Source: Actinobacillus sp.
GTDB lineage: Bacteria; Pseudomonadota; Gammaproteobacteria; Enterobacterales; Pasteurellaceae
Direction of reading: 5' to 3'
Assembly: GCA_020026115.1 (NCBI GenBank)
Contig: JAHHQY010000001.1
Coordinates: 70,842 to 134,841 of the forward strand
DNA: 64,000 nt
The notes under the pieces are model-generated. The model saw only the letters and a list, made by a program, of their open reading frames with translations, searched no databases and was not told the origin of the DNA. This document shows positions 29,074 through 39,650 of this stretch, piece by piece. Each line of letters starts with the position of its first letter. The stretch's first letter is position 1. The position numbers and the translations under genes were made by a program.

Positions 29074-30927
29074 TTATTGCTCGCTTTGCATAAATTCTTC
29101 GTTAATTTTAATTTCCGCTTGTGCGCGTAACGCTTTTAATAAGGTGAGATTTAAAACGGATTTTTGAACTTGATCCATTTGTTGATTAAATAACGCTTGT
29201 TGTTTTGCGTTAAGTTCACCATTTTTCACGCTTAATAATTCCACGATTTTCACATTGCCGTCGCTTGTTTTAAGTGCTTTGAACAGCGCTTTTCCATCTA
29301 AAGGTTTTGGCATAGCGAAAATAGCTTGATTGAAAGCAAGGTTGCTTTGATCTGCGTAAGTTAAAGTTTCTTCAGGGCCAAAGGCTAAAGCATCAGCATT
29401 TTCTTTGCCTTCATTTAAAGCTTGCGCTTGTTTTTCCGCTTGCGCGAAAACTTCCGCTTGTGCTTTTTCTAATTTTAATTGAGCCATAATTTCAGCTTTG
29501 GCTTCAGCTAAGCTTTGTACACCAGCAACTTTATGAGCAAGCACGCGTACAACGATAGAATGTTGGTCGCCGACATTGATTGCTTCAGAGTTGATTTCAC
29601 CTTGTGTTAAATCAGAGTCAAATAACGCGCTTAAAACGTTAGCGTAATTTAAAGCTTCAGGCACATTTTGACGAGAGAACATCGCCGTTTCATGCACAGG
29701 TAAATCTAAAGCTTCACCAACAGCCGTTAAACTTTCTGGTGTTTCAAAGGCTTTATCATTCAGTTTTTTCTCGGTGCTATAAAAAGCGTTAATCGCCATT
29801 TCGTTACGAAGTTTGGCTAAGATTTCCTCTTTAACATCGCTTAATGGCATTTCTCTTTCTTCATCTACTTTAATAATGTGGTAAGCATTATCGATTTTTA
29901 CAGGCGCTGAATATTCGCCGGCAGAAAGTTTTAAGGCTGTTTCTTCAAAAGCTTTTGGCATCATACCGCTTACGACCCAATTTAAATCGCCCCCATTTTT
30001 TGCTGAAAGCGTATCTTGTGAATATTCTTTCGCTAAATCAGCAAAGTTCGCGCCAGAATTGAGTTCTTGGTACAGTTTTTCCGCTTCAGTTTCACTTGCC
30101 ACTTGAATGTGAGAAAGACGTTGTTGCACAAATTGCGTTTTATTATCTTGATAATATTGCGCAATTTGCACATCAGAAATGGCTAAGTTTTTCATCACTT
30201 CATTATGGTTTAAATCAATGTATTGCACTTTCACTTGTTCAGGAATGGTAAAGTCTTGAGTGTGAGAAGCGTAATAATCCGCGATTTCAGCCTCAGTCAC
30301 TTGAATGCCTTCCATCGCTTTATCAACAGGGAAAGTGGCAAAACGAACAAGGCGCGTTTGGAAAAAGTCTTGAGCCAAACTTTGACTTAAACTTGGGGTT
30401 AAGAAACTTGAACCTAAAAAGCCATTTTGTAATTGATTTAAACGTAAATTATCGCGCACGATTTCAGCGTAATAATTAGGGCTTAAGCCATTAAGTTGTA
30501 AAGTTTGTAAGTAAATGTCGTTATCAAATTTCCCGTCTTTTTTAAATTCAGGCGTTGTTACAATAGCCGTTTCGATTTGGCGTTTGCTAATGCCTAATTT
30601 TAATTCTTCGGCATATTGGCGTAATAAGGTTTGGTCAATCAGTTGATTTAACACCTCGTTGCGTAATTTTTGGTTGAAGTCAGGGGTGTCCGCAAGAACG
30701 GCAAATTGATTACCTAAACGTTGACTAACTTGTTGATAAGCATCGTTATAACGTTGTTGGAAAAGTTGTTGCGAAATTTCTTGCCCATTAACTTTCACCG
30801 CATAAGTGTCCGCTGAGCTGAACATATATCCCGCCGCACCACTTAAAACGAAAGTCACGGCAATAAAACCTAAAAGAATTTTGGCAGCAAGGCTATTTGA
30901 AGCATTGCTTATTTTTTCCATTAACAT
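29074..30927 (-). CDS. ppiD: PpiD, periplasmic chaperone anchored in the inner membrane
   Basis: SurA-like folding factor at the Sec translocon. The 617-residue protein has a single N-terminal membrane helix (about 15-37), a SurA-N-like chaperone region (AVKVNGQEISQQLF onward), and a parvulin domain at about 265-365 (RLSHIQVASE, FADLAKEYSQD, GGDLNWV). In E. coli the parvulin domain of PpiD is largely inactive; I cannot judge that here. Start as in H. influenzae (MLxEK); an ATG two codons later is possible. Confidence 0.93.
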   Translation of the reverse strand: MLMEKISNASNSLAAKILLGFIAVTFVLSGAAGYMFSSADTYAVKVNGQEISQQLFQQRYNDAYQQVSQRLGNQFAVLADTPDFNQKLRNEVLNQLIDQTLLRQYAEELKLGISKRQIETAIVTTPEFKKDGKFDNDIYLQTLQLNGLSPNYYAEIVRDNLRLNQLQNGFLGSSFLTPSLSQSLAQDFFQTRLVRFATFPVDKAMEGIQVTEAEIADYYASHTQDFTIPEQVKVQYIDLNHNEVMKNLAISDVQIAQYYQDNKTQFVQQRLSHIQVASETEAEKLYQELNSGANFADLAKEYSQDTLSAKNGGDLNWVVSGMMPKAFEETALKLSAGEYSAPVKIDNAYHIIKVDEEREMPLSDVKEEILAKLRNEMAINAFYSTEKKLNDKAFETPESLTAVGEALDLPVHETAMFSRQNVPEALNYANVLSALFDSDLTQGEINSEAINVGDQHSIVVRVLAHKVAGVQSLAEAKAEIMAQLKLEKAQAEVFAQAEKQAQALNEGKENADALAFGPEETLTYADQSNLAFNQAIFAMPKPLDGKALFKALKTSDGNVKIVELLSVKNGELNAKQQALFNQQMDQVQKSVLNLTLLKALRAQAEIKINEEFMQSEQ

Positions 30928-31054
30928 TTTTATAATCCTGTAAAAAGTCGTGAAAATTTAAAGAAACAGTGGCGAATTATAATCTATTCGCATTTTTTTC
31001 GCATTAGGAAATTTTGCCTTAGGGGCAAGCAAAAATTCGGTGCGAGTGCTTTTT

Positions 31055-32050
31055 TTAGGCATTTTTCACGCTGTACACACAAAATTTATTGTTTTTCGCT
31101 AAAGTTTCATGGCAAGAAAAATGACGATCTAATAAATCTGGGTAAGGCAAGTGACGGTTTGCCACAATGCGCAGTTCGCCACCGGGTTTTAAATGCCATT
31201 TCGCTTGCGTAATCAGTTCTTCTACTGCACGATAAGCGGTATCCAGCCCATCATGAAACGGTGGGTTGGATAAAATAACATCAAATTTTTGCGTTAAATG
31301 GGAAAAAACATCGCTTGCGATAACTTCACCTTGTAAGTGATTCAGTTTTAAGGTTTGCGAGGCACTGGCCAGCGCCATAGCATGAATATCGCTCATGACA
31401 AGATGAATATTAGGATGCATTTTTTTCACTTGCGTCCCAATAATGCCCGCGCCACAGCCTAAATCTAAAACATCACCGAAAAAACTGCGGTTATCTAAGG
31501 TGCTTAATAAAAGTTGTGTGCCAGCATCTAGCGCGTTAGCACTGAAAACGCCAGGTAAACGAGCGATTTGTAAATCCGTTAAAAACGGACTTGTTTGCCA
31601 AAAATCGGCAAAGTTAAAGGTGGGTATTTTTTTTAAGGTAAAATAATACAAAGAACAACGGCGAGCGCTGTCAATTTTGGCGATTTCGCCATAAGGCGCA
31701 AGTAATTTTTCTGCACTTTTTATTCCGCTACGATTTTCCCCAACGATTAACAAACTTTGATTAAGGGGCGCTTTGGCCAACATTTGTAAGAGTTGAAACT
31801 GGTTTTCGGCTTTATTTTTTGTCCAATAAAACACGAATAAATCCGCACTGGGTTGGCATTCAGAGCCGAAAGTGATGTGTTCGGGCGCAAAATTTTTAGC
31901 GTAATCAAAATACCAAGACCAAATATGGAAACGCAGAGCAGAAGATTGTTGTGGAAAATTATCCGTTAATTGGCCAGCAAAAAAGACCGATTGACCGGCG
32001 AATAAATCCAAATGGCGAGCCAACACTTGGCTTTCAGCAGAATATTGCAT
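31055..32050 (-). CDS. rsmC: 16S rRNA (guanine-1207-N2) methyltransferase
   Basis: Methylates G1207 of 16S rRNA in the 30S subunit. Started at 32050 (AAGGA nine bases upstream) it has about 331 residues and begins MQYSAESQVLARHLD, as in the family; the frame is open to 32110 without similarity. The C-terminal domain carries the SAM motif VLDLGCGAGIIG and the catalytic NPPFHDG. It is divergent from holD, an arrangement shared with E. coli. Confidence 0.93.
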   Translation of the reverse strand: MQYSAESQVLARHLDLFAGQSVFFAGQLTDNFPQQSSALRFHIWSWYFDYAKNFAPEHITFGSECQPSADLFVFYWTKNKAENQFQLLQMLAKAPLNQSLLIVGENRSGIKSAEKLLAPYGEIAKIDSARRCSLYYFTLKKIPTFNFADFWQTSPFLTDLQIARLPGVFSANALDAGTQLLLSTLDNRSFFGDVLDLGCGAGIIGTQVKKMHPNIHLVMSDIHAMALASASQTLKLNHLQGEVIASDVFSHLTQKFDVILSNPPFHDGLDTAYRAVEELITQAKWHLKPGGELRIVANRHLPYPDLLDRHFSCHETLAKNNKFCVYSVKNA

Positions 32051-32240
32051 AGTTGTCCTTATAGGGAAAAAATAAGGGCGTATTCTACGCAAGAAAGTGA
32101 TGAAAGCCAAATGAACTTAGTTGAAAAAAGAAGGAGGTTTTTTCGGCGCGAGAAGATTTTTAACAAATAAAGAAAAAGCATAGATTGCGAAAAAAAATGC
32201 AGGCTTTAAAATATTCAGCTTTATTAAAAGGAGATAAGAA

Positions 32241-32672
32241 ATGGGGATAAAACCACAGCGCCGAGATTTTATGTTGCAACAAATGGGTTTGCAGGAATGG
32301 CAATTAGTCAAACCAGAAAGTTTAAAAGGCGTGGTCAATAAGCCGGTTAGTGCTGAAATTGCTTTACTGTTAATTAGTGATGAAGAACTTTCTTTCGAAG
32401 AGCCTTTGTTGCAAGATATTCTGCGTGCCGTAAATTTAGAAAGCACACAATGTTTAAGTTTAGGCTTTGATTTTGCTGTAAATTTACAGTTACAAAACGC
32501 GCCGATTTTTTGGTTTTTAACGGAAGATGAGCAAAAAATTAGCTCAATTTTGACGCAGTTTTCGCAAAAGTACCTTGTGTGGAAAACGCCAAGTTTCGCC
32601 AACTTACGCCAAATGCCTCAAGCGAAACGCCAGTTTTGGCAACAAATTCAACAAAAGGAGAGTGTATGTTAA
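32241..32672 (+). CDS. holD: DNA polymerase III psi subunit
   Basis: Clamp-loader accessory protein that joins chi (HolC) to the DnaX complex. The 143-residue product has the conserved N-terminal RRDFMLQQMGLQEW segment that binds the clamp loader and a weakly conserved remainder, typical of the fast-evolving psi family. AAAGGAGAT precedes the ATG. It overlaps rimI by 7 bases, as holD-rimI do elsewhere in gammaproteobacteria. Confidence 0.88.
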   Translation: MGIKPQRRDFMLQQMGLQEWQLVKPESLKGVVNKPVSAEIALLLISDEELSFEEPLLQDILRAVNLESTQCLSLGFDFAVNLQLQNAPIFWFLTEDEQKISSILTQFSQKYLVWKTPSFANLRQMPQAKRQFWQQIQQKESVC

Positions 32673-33124
32673 TTAAGCCGATGCAAGAACAGGATTTAGA
32701 GGCGGTTTTTTCTATTGAAGAAGTTGCCCATAAAATGCCGTGGAGCAAGGGAATTTTATTTAATTCTCAAGGGGATAATTACTTAAATTTAACCTTGTGG
32801 GATAAAGAGAAAGTGCAAGGGTTTGCGATTTGCCAAAAAGTTTTAGATGAGGCGACCTTATTTAATATTGCTATTGCGCCACAAAGCCAAGGGCAAGGCT
32901 ATGGGACAAAATTACTGCAAGCTTTATGTCAGCAATTACAAGCGGAAGGTATGAAAACCTTATGGCTTGAAGTGCGAGAAAGCAATCATTGCGCCAAACA
33001 ACTTTACCTCAAGCAAGGTTTTACTCAAGAGGGTTTGCGTAAAAAGTATTACCCTAATCCAGACGGAACTCGAGAAGACGCATTAGTGATGCGTTACGAC
33101 TTAACACAATTTTCGGTAGAATAA
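32666..33124 (+). CDS. rimI: RimI, ribosomal protein S18 N-acetyltransferase
   Basis: GNAT acetyltransferase that modifies the N-terminal Ala of S18. Started at the ATG at 32666 it has 152 residues; the frame is open further upstream inside holD but AAAGGAG lies just before 32666. The acetyl-CoA loop is seen in IAPQSQGQGYGTKLL, followed by WLEVRESNHCAKQLYLKQGF and YYPNPDGTREDALVM, all RimI-like. Confidence 0.94.
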   Translation: MLIKPMQEQDLEAVFSIEEVAHKMPWSKGILFNSQGDNYLNLTLWDKEKVQGFAICQKVLDEATLFNIAIAPQSQGQGYGTKLLQALCQQLQAEGMKTLWLEVRESNHCAKQLYLKQGFTQEGLRKKYYPNPDGTREDALVMRYDLTQFSVE

Positions 33125-33263
33125 GTAAAAAATGATAAGAAAGTGATGGACTGGTAAGATGAGCTTAGGGAATTGGGCAAAAATTGCTTGCAAGTTTGAG
33201 AAAAATACATAAACTATGTGCCTAACTTTTTATTTTTATTGCTAACCATATAGGAAAATACAA

Positions 33264-33494
33264 ATGAGCATTGAAGATCGCGTAAAAAAAATTGTTGTTG
33301 AACAATTAGGTGTTAAAGAAGAAGACGTTAAACCAGAAGCTTCATTCGTTGAAGATTTAGGTGCAGACTCTTTAGACACAGTGGAATTAGTGATGGCGTT
33401 AGAAGAAGAATTTGATATTGAAATTCCAGATGAAGATGCAGAAAAAATCACCACTGTTCAATCAGCGATTGATTACGTAACGAACAATCAATAA
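33264..33494 (+). CDS. acpP: Acyl carrier protein
   Basis: Carries fatty-acyl chains on a 4'-phosphopantetheine attached to S36 in [11 protein letters not shown]. Acidic, 76 residues, complete. In many gammaproteobacteria acpP sits between fabG and fabF; here neither is adjacent, since rimI lies upstream and dsbC downstream. It has a 139-base upstream spacer, presumably with its own promoter, and a strong terminator. Confidence 0.97.
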   Translation: MSIEDRVKKIVVEQLGVKEEDVKPEASFVEDLGADSLDTVELVMALEEEFDIEIPDEDAEKITTVQSAIDYVTNNQ

Positions 33495-33501
33495 TTTATA
33501 C

Positions 33502-33530
33502 AAGGCAGTTTTTTAAACTGCCTTTGTTTT
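33502..33530 (+). terminator. Rho-independent terminator of acpP
   Basis: Arms AAGGCAGTTT (33502-33511) and AAACTGCCTT (33515-33524), loop TTT, then TGTTTTAT. Confidence 0.85.
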
Positions 33531-33647
33531 ATCTCACTTTCCTTCCTTCTGTAAAAAAGTCCAGTATTTTTTCTGCTTTTTGACTATGTCTTGTGCTAGA
33601 ATTACGCCCTAATTTTGTCTTTAAACTTTTATAAAAGAGAGTCGCCC

Positions 33648-34361
33648 ATGAAAAAATTGCTTGGTGCAATGATGTGTTTTGTCTTAACAGGCACGGCCTT
33701 AGCACAGGAAAATCCCTTACAGCAAAAATTAGCTCAAATTGGTTTAACACAAGTGAAATTAAGCCCAACGCCAATAAAAGGTTTACAAGTAGCAAGTACA
33801 GAACGTGGCATTTTTTATGTGTCAGAAGATGGAGAATATTTAATTGACGGGAAAATGTATCAATTAACATCGCAAGGTGCCGTCAATTTAACAAACCAAG
33901 TGTTAATGCAAAAACTGAATGCCTTTGCTAAAGAAATGATTGTTTTTCCTGCAAAAAATGAAAAATATGTGGTGAACGTATTTTTAGATACCAGTTGTTA
34001 TTACTGTCATTTAATGTTTGCGCAAACAGAAAAATATAATGAATTAGGAATAACCGTGCGCTATTTAGCTTTCCCTGCACGAAGCGGAATTCATAGCGAA
34101 TCCGCCCAACAAATGGAAGCCATTTGGACGGCAGAAAATCCAAACTATGCACTGCAACAAGCAGAAAATGAAAAAATTTACCCAAGCCAATTAAAACAAC
34201 CAAAAGTTGTCAAAGCGCAATATTTATTAGGCGAGCAATTTGGTGTGCGTGGAACGCCTGCGATTGTTACGGCAAGTGGTGAATTATTAAACGGATATAT
34301 TAAACCTGATGCGTTATTGCATATGCTTGAAATGGAACAGCGTGAAAAAAACTCGCATTAA
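33648..34361 (+). CDS. dsbC: DsbC, periplasmic disulphide isomerase with a CYYC active site
   Basis: Homodimeric thiol-disulphide isomerase. I start at 33648 (237 residues), where a signal peptide MKKLLGAMMCFVLTGTALA begins after AAAGAGAG. An N-terminal dimerisation domain (about 21-80) is followed by a thioredoxin fold with C117 and C120 in SCYYCH and the cis-Pro in GTPAIV. Classical DsbC has CGYC; CYYC here is a variant between DsbC and DsbG-like sites. It would be kept reduced by DsbD, encoded at 59664-61358. Confidence 0.9.
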   Translation: MKKLLGAMMCFVLTGTALAQENPLQQKLAQIGLTQVKLSPTPIKGLQVASTERGIFYVSEDGEYLIDGKMYQLTSQGAVNLTNQVLMQKLNAFAKEMIVFPAKNEKYVVNVFLDTSCYYCHLMFAQTEKYNELGITVRYLAFPARSGIHSESAQQMEAIWTAENPNYALQQAENEKIYPSQLKQPKVVKAQYLLGEQFGVRGTPAIVTASGELLNGYIKPDALLHMLEMEQREKNSH

Positions 34362-34398
34362 GAGAAATTTTCGGCGCGAGTGAAACGAAGGATAAAAA

Positions 34399-35022
34399 AT
34401 GAGCCAATTTTTTTATGTTCATCCAGATAATCCGCAAGGACGGTTAATTTCTCAAGCCGTGGATATTTTGAGAAAAGGCGGTGTGATTGTGTATCCCACC
34501 GATTCAGGTTATGCCTTAGGTTGTTTAATGAATAATAAGCATGGGGTAGATCGCATTGTGGCGATTCGACATTTGCAAGAAAATCATAATTTTAGCCTAG
34601 TATGTAGCGATTTATCGGAACTTTCGCATTACGCTAAAGTAGATAATAGCGCCTATCGTTTGTTAAAAAACAATACCCCAGGTGCTTACACATTTATTTT
34701 ACCTGCAACGAAAGAATTACCTCGTCGTTTAACGGTCAGTAAACGTAAAACAATCGGTATTCGCGTGCCGAATAATGTCATTGCCTTAGCTTTATTACAG
34801 GCTTTAGGCGAACCCATTTTATCTTGCTCTTTAATGTTGCCAAATGAAGATGCTTTAACCCAATCGGATCCTGAAGAAATTCGCGATTGTTTAGAAAAGC
34901 AAGTGGATTTAATTATCCATGGCGGTAATTTAGGGCAAACGCCCACCACGGTGGTGGATTTAACGGAAGATAGCCCTGTTATCTTACGTCAAGGCAGTGG
35001 CGATGTGACGCCATTTTGCTAA
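34399..35022 (+). CDS. yciO: YciO, Sua5/YrdC-domain protein
   Basis: YrdC-fold protein related to TsaC, the threonylcarbamoyl-AMP synthase. The 207-residue sequence is YciO-like from its first residues (MSQFFYVHPDNPQGRL) through VIVYPTDSGYALGC, KNNTPGAYTFIL, KRKTIGIRVPNN and DLIIHGGNLG. The exact role of YciO is uncertain; it is not simply TsaC. It precedes rluB, the same neighbours as in E. coli, and a dispersed motif copy (34370-34379) sits just before it. Confidence 0.93.
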   Translation: MSQFFYVHPDNPQGRLISQAVDILRKGGVIVYPTDSGYALGCLMNNKHGVDRIVAIRHLQENHNFSLVCSDLSELSHYAKVDNSAYRLLKNNTPGAYTFILPATKELPRRLTVSKRKTIGIRVPNNVIALALLQALGEPILSCSLMLPNEDALTQSDPEEIRDCLEKQVDLIIHGGNLGQTPTTVVDLTEDSPVILRQGSGDVTPFC

Positions 35023-35064
35023 TTTTTATTGCTAAAGACGCTTGTGAAAGCGACAAGGAAATCT

Positions 35065-36006
35065 ATGAAAACTCAAACTAAATTTCAAAAAAAATCACCA
35101 CGAACTGTGAGTCCTAAAAGCGCGCCTGTGAAAAAAGGGCAAGTTGAAGGGGAAAAATTACAAAAAGTTCTCGCCCGCGCAGGTCAAGGTTCGCGCCGAG
35201 AAATTGAAGCGATGATCGCGAAAGGCTTAGTAAGTGTCGATGGAAAAATCGCCACTTTAGGTGACCGCATTGATGTTCATTCCGGCGTAAAAGTGCGCAT
35301 TAACGGCGTTGTGATTAACTTAACTCACGCTCAAAAAGAAATGTGTCGCGTATTGATGTATTACAAACCAGAAGGCGAACTTTGTACACGCCACGATCCA
35401 CAAGGACGTGCAACGGTATTTGATCGCTTACCGCGTTTAACCGGCTCACGTTGGATTGCCGTTGGACGTTTGGATATTAACACCTCAGGTTTATTATTAT
35501 TTACAACCGACGGTGAGTTAGCCAATCGCTTAATGCACCCAAGTCATGAAGTTGAACGCGAATATGCGGTGCGTGTATTTGGTAAAGTGGATGACGCGAT
35601 GATTGGGCGTTTACGTAAGGGCGTTCAGTTAGAAGATGGTATGGCCAACTTTACGAGCATTAAATCTGCAGGCGGACAAGGCTTGAATCAATGGTTTAAT
35701 GTGACGTTAATGGAAGGCCGTAATCGTGAAGTGCGTCGTTTGTGGGAATCACAAGAAATTCAAGTTAGTCGCTTAATTCGTGTACGTTACGGCAACATTG
35801 AATTAATGAAATCTTTACCGCGCGGTGGTTGGGAAGAAATGCCATTAAAACAAGTAAACTACTTACGCGAATTAGTGGGTTTACCGGCTGAAACGCAAAG
35901 TAAATTAGACCAAACGCAAACACGTCGTCGCGTGAAAACGGGACAAATTCGTAAAGCGGTAAAACGTTATAGCGAACGTAGCAGAAATTACAATAAAACC
36001 AAATAA
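35065..36006 (+). CDS. rluB: RluB, 23S rRNA pseudouridine-2605 synthase
   Basis: RsuA-family pseudouridine synthase. The 313-residue protein (start 35065, AAGGAA upstream) has a lysine-rich N-terminal tail, an S4 RNA-binding domain ([22 protein letters not shown]) and the catalytic [14 protein letters not shown] motif with the essential Asp. A basic C-terminal tail is typical of RluB rather than RsuA. The frame opens at 35029, but the sequence before 35065 has no ribosome-binding site of similar quality. Confidence 0.93.
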   Translation: MKTQTKFQKKSPRTVSPKSAPVKKGQVEGEKLQKVLARAGQGSRREIEAMIAKGLVSVDGKIATLGDRIDVHSGVKVRINGVVINLTHAQKEMCRVLMYYKPEGELCTRHDPQGRATVFDRLPRLTGSRWIAVGRLDINTSGLLLFTTDGELANRLMHPSHEVEREYAVRVFGKVDDAMIGRLRKGVQLEDGMANFTSIKSAGGQGLNQWFNVTLMEGRNREVRRLWESQEIQVSRLIRVRYGNIELMKSLPRGGWEEMPLKQVNYLRELVGLPAETQSKLDQTQTRRRVKTGQIRKAVKRYSERSRNYNKTK

Positions 36007-36019
36007 TTAAGTTAGAGTT

Positions 36020-39000
36020 ATGAAAGTAAAAACAACACCATTCTTCTTTTTCCTTCGTTTTTTCGCTTGGAGCCTAGCTGGCCTTGGTCTGTATTTAATG
36101 GTGGCCTGGGCGGGATACAGCCCTTACGATATGAGTTGGTCTGCCGCTAATTTACAAGATAGCGTAAGTAATACAGCCGGGGGCTTTGGCGCATGGATAA
36201 TGGATGCTTGTTTAACTTTCTTTGGTAGAGTAGGCAATTTATTGCCATTTTTATGCTTTTTTGTGCCGTTATTATGGTTATTTAACGCACAACAAGCCCC
36301 TAAATCTTGGTGGGTTCCACTACGTTGGACAACAGGTGCGTTGTTATTGCTATGTGGGTTAACGGTGTTAGCCACCGCATTTCCTATGTCAGCAAGCAAT
36401 GCGCCTTTTTATCGTTCAGGGGGCGTATTAGGCGCATTATTAGCTCAAGGGCTTATGCCAATTTTACAAAATAAATATTTATTTTGGTTCATTGGCTTAT
36501 TGATGACCTTAGGCGGATTCTTCGCTTGTCGTGGTATTACCGTTGGTCAGTACATTTTAAAAATGTATCGCTGGGTAATGCTACAAAATGAAGAAACGCA
36601 AGAAAGCATGGAAAACTCACCACAAACCGCTTTAAAGGCAAAAGAGCCAATTATGGCGGAAATGGCGGAAGAAAAAACGCCTGTGGTGAAAAGTACGCTT
36701 AAAATTCGTGGTTTAGATAACCCTTATTTACAGCAAGAAGATTTTTATTCGCCAGAAAAGGCAAAAGAAGAAAAAAATCATTCTGCAGAAATTTACGAAA
36801 CAGAAAAACTTCAATCGGCAGAGGTTTACGAAACAGAAAAACTTCATTTAGAAGAACAAAAGGACAGCGAAACACAAACGCCAAGCCCAGAGGCGTCCTT
36901 AGAGGGTTTAGCAAACCAAGAGGCGGAGTTATTAAATAAAACTGTCGCGCAGGAAAATCATGCAGAACAAGAAGATGAACAACAAATTCCATTAGAAACG
37001 GAAAGTTTTACAGAAATTCCGGTCATTTTAGACGAAAAAGTTGAAGTAAAAGTGAGCGACGAAGAAATGCCTACCAAAGTGGTTTCTTCGCAAGTACAAG
37101 AAATTCCTGTGATAAAAATGGTGCAAAAAGAGCAACCAACGCAACATATGACACCACAACAGCGCGCTCAATTAGAACGTTACAAAGCATGGCGTAAAAA
37201 AATGCAGGCGCAACGTATTCAAGCGCAAATGGAACAACGTCATGAAGAACCGCAAAAAATCTCGGATATTCCTGGCATGCAAAGCTTGTTGCGTACGATG
37301 TCGCCAGAAGCGGTGGAAGAGTGGCAAAAAGAACGTTTGAATCATCCCGCCTTACAACAAGCGCAAGCTGAGCAAACCGAGCAATCTGAAAGCGTTGAAT
37401 TAAACGCCAACAAGCCAGAAAGCCAAGAAAATCCTTTAGAGCAAACACAAAATTTCGGTGCGAATGTCTTTTTTGCTACGCAAAATACATCTAAGCAAGA
37501 AGAACAAATGAGCCAGCCAGAAGAAAAAGTCGAGATTGAACATCCGCAAGCGGGCATAGTAAAAGGCAACATAACAGAAATTATGCCTTGGGAAACCTTG
37601 CAGGCAGAGTCAAAAGTGGACGATGAAAAACACATAACAGAAGAGCCACAAGCGCAGGTTGCGACAACGCCATCTTGGCGCGAAACTCAGCCACAAGCGC
37701 AAGTTACGACAACACCATCTTGGCGCGAAACTCAGCCACAAGCGCAGGTTGCGACAACACCATCTTGGCGCGAAACTCAGCCACAAGCGCAAGTTACGAC
37801 AACACCATCTTGGCGCGAAACTCAACCACAAGCTCAGGTTACCCCAACACCATCTTGTCGCGAAACTCAACCGCAAGCGCAGGTTACGACAACACCATCT
37901 TGGCGCGAAACTCAACCACAAGGCGCAAGAGAAGAAAAAGCAAGTTGGACGCAAAATGCGATGCCAACCAAACAAGAGCAAGGGGCGATGCTAGGTGAAA
38001 AAAGTCTAGAAAACGTTCAGAAAAGCGCTGAAAACACATCAAGTCAGCGCGTTTTACCACAAGCTGTGACAGAACAAGCCGAGCAAACGCCAAATTATAA
38101 AGGCTATGGCGAGAGCTTAATTCATCCTGCGTTACAGAAAAAAATGGACATTTTAGAAAAACCTACAACGCCAATGCCAAGTGTAGAATTATTGGACGAA
38201 CATCCAAGTCATGCTCTGGATATTACCCCTGAATTTTTACAAGAAACTTCGGCGCGAATTGAACATTTGCTAAAAGATTTTGGCGTAAAAGCGAATGTGG
38301 AAGAAGTTTTAGTTGGGCCTGTGGTAACGCGTTATGATTTAGCCTTACAACCTGGTGTGAAGGCCGCGAAAATTACAAATATTGAAAGTGATTTAGCGCG
38401 CGCATTGATGTTCCCTGCCATTCGTGTTGCGGAAGTCATTCCAGGAAAACCTTATGTTGGGATTGAAACGCCAAACGAAAAACGTCAAACAGTTTTCCTA
38501 CGCAATGTGTTAGACAGTGACGCCTTCCGCAAGGCAAAATCGCCACTTTCTATGGCCTTAGGGAAAGATATTAGCGGTGAGCCTGTTGTGGTGGATTTAG
38601 CCTCGATGCCTCATTTATTGGTTGCAGGGGCCACAGGTTCAGGTAAGTCTGTTGGGGTGAATACGATGATTTTAAGTTTACTTTTCCGCGTAAAACCTGA
38701 GGAAGTAAAATTTATTATGATCGACCCGAAAGTCGTAGAACTTTCTGTTTATAACGGCATTCCGCATTTATTAACGGAAGTGGTGACCGATATGAAAAAA
38801 GCGGCCAATGCACTTCGTTGGTGTGTAGACGAAATGGAACGACGTTATCAATTATTAGCCGCGTTAAGTGTGCGTAATATTGAAGGTTTTAACGAAACGG
38901 TACAAAAATATAATGATTTAGGTATGCCTATTCCTAATCCTATTTGGAAACCAGGTGATACGATGGATAAAATGCCACCGGCTTTAGAAAAATTACCTTA

Positions 39001-39649
39001 CATTGTGGTGATTGTAGATGAATTTGCCGACTTAATGATGATGGTCGGCAAACAAGTGGAAGAATTGATTGCTCGTTTAGCTCAAAAAGCGCGTGCAATT
39101 GGTATTCATCTCATTTTAGCGACGCAACGCCCATCGGTTGATGTGATTACTGGTTTAATTAAAGCGAATATTCCAACGCGAATTGCTTTTTCGGTGGCCA
39201 GTAAAATTGACTCGCGCACGATTCTTGACCAAAGCGGTGCGGAAGCCTTATTAGGTCGAGGTGATATGTTATATGCAGGTAAAAATGCGCAAGAATTAAC
39301 CCGTGTACATGGCGCTTATATGACCGATGAAGAAGTGGTTCGAGTTGCGAACGATTGGCGCGCACGCGGTAAACCAAATTATATTGACGGCATTTTAGAT
39401 TATGCTGATGAAGAAGAGGACGGTAACACAACACAACATAATGATTTAGGTGAATTAGATGAATTATTTGATGAAGTGGTTGAATTTGTGACAAGTTCAG
39501 GTAATACATCGGTATCATCGATTCAGCGTCGTTTCCGTGTGGGCTTTAACCGCGCCGCTCGCATTATGGATCAACTTGAAGATCAAGGCATTGTATCTTC
39601 CATGCAAAACGGCAAACGAGAAATACTAACGCGCCTTGTGGAGTACTAA
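36020..39649 (+). CDS. ftsK: FtsK, DNA translocase at the division septum
   Basis: Couples chromosome segregation to division. The 1209-residue protein has four N-terminal membrane segments (about 10-180), a long Gln/Glu-rich linker (about 190-740) and a C-terminal motor. In the motor, Walker A GATGSGKS is at 870-877, Walker B is in [13 protein letters not shown], and the gamma winged helix, which reads KOPS sites and activates XerD, occupies the last 65 residues ([14 protein letters not shown]). The linker holds six perfect or near-perfect 15-residue repeats (543-632), an unusual feature. Two dispersed motif copies lie in it (37454, 38248). Followed immediately by lolA. Confidence 0.97.
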   Translation: MKVKTTPFFFFLRFFAWSLAGLGLYLMVAWAGYSPYDMSWSAANLQDSVSNTAGGFGAWIMDACLTFFGRVGNLLPFLCFFVPLLWLFNAQQAPKSWWVPLRWTTGALLLLCGLTVLATAFPMSASNAPFYRSGGVLGALLAQGLMPILQNKYLFWFIGLLMTLGGFFACRGITVGQYILKMYRWVMLQNEETQESMENSPQTALKAKEPIMAEMAEEKTPVVKSTLKIRGLDNPYLQQEDFYSPEKAKEEKNHSAEIYETEKLQSAEVYETEKLHLEEQKDSETQTPSPEASLEGLANQEAELLNKTVAQENHAEQEDEQQIPLETESFTEIPVILDEKVEVKVSDEEMPTKVVSSQVQEIPVIKMVQKEQPTQHMTPQQRAQLERYKAWRKKMQAQRIQAQMEQRHEEPQKISDIPGMQSLLRTMSPEAVEEWQKERLNHPALQQAQAEQTEQSESVELNANKPESQENPLEQTQNFGANVFFATQNTSKQEEQMSQPEEKVEIEHPQAGIVKGNITEIMPWETLQAESKVDDEKHITEEPQAQVATTPSWRETQPQAQVTTTPSWRETQPQAQVATTPSWRETQPQAQVTTTPSWRETQPQAQVTPTPSCRETQPQAQVTTTPSWRETQPQGAREEKASWTQNAMPTKQEQGAMLGEKSLENVQKSAENTSSQRVLPQAVTEQAEQTPNYKGYGESLIHPALQKKMDILEKPTTPMPSVELLDEHPSHALDITPEFLQETSARIEHLLKDFGVKANVEEVLVGPVVTRYDLALQPGVKAAKITNIESDLARALMFPAIRVAEVIPGKPYVGIETPNEKRQTVFLRNVLDSDAFRKAKSPLSMALGKDISGEPVVVDLASMPHLLVAGATGSGKSVGVNTMILSLLFRVKPEEVKFIMIDPKVVELSVYNGIPHLLTEVVTDMKKAANALRWCVDEMERRYQLLAALSVRNIEGFNETVQKYNDLGMPIPNPIWKPGDTMDKMPPALEKLPYIVVIVDEFADLMMMVGKQVEELIARLAQKARAIGIHLILATQRPSVDVITGLIKANIPTRIAFSVASKIDSRTILDQSGAEALLGRGDMLYAGKNAQELTRVHGAYMTDEEVVRVANDWRARGKPNYIDGILDYADEEEDGNTTQHNDLGELDELFDEVVEFVTSSGNTSVSSIQRRFRVGFNRAARIMDQLEDQGIVSSMQNGKREILTRLVEY
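37646..37915 (+). repeat. Six tandem 45-bp repeats in the ftsK linker
   Basis: Six head-to-tail 45-base units encode PQAQV(A/T)TTPSWRETQ, with near identity at the DNA level; unit five has Pro and Cys substitutions ([10 protein letters not shown]). A partial seventh unit (PQ) follows. The nearly identical DNA indicates recent expansion or homogenisation, and the copy number is likely to vary between strains. Confidence 0.95.
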
Positions 39650-39650
39650 A

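Noticed and set aside
32117..32602. 161-codon open frame antisense to holD
   Set aside because: It is the opposite strand of a recognisable holD gene with a good ribosome-binding site; composition is not protein-like.
37646..37915. Possible CRISPR array
   Set aside because: Units are directly adjacent without spacers and are in frame within ftsK, so they are coding tandem repeats.
37610..37998. Long open frames on both strands across the ftsK linker (for example minus 37610-37981, plus 37659-37994)
   Set aside because: They are produced by the 45-bp repeats, whose length is divisible by three and which lack stops in several frames. They overlap a well-supported gene.
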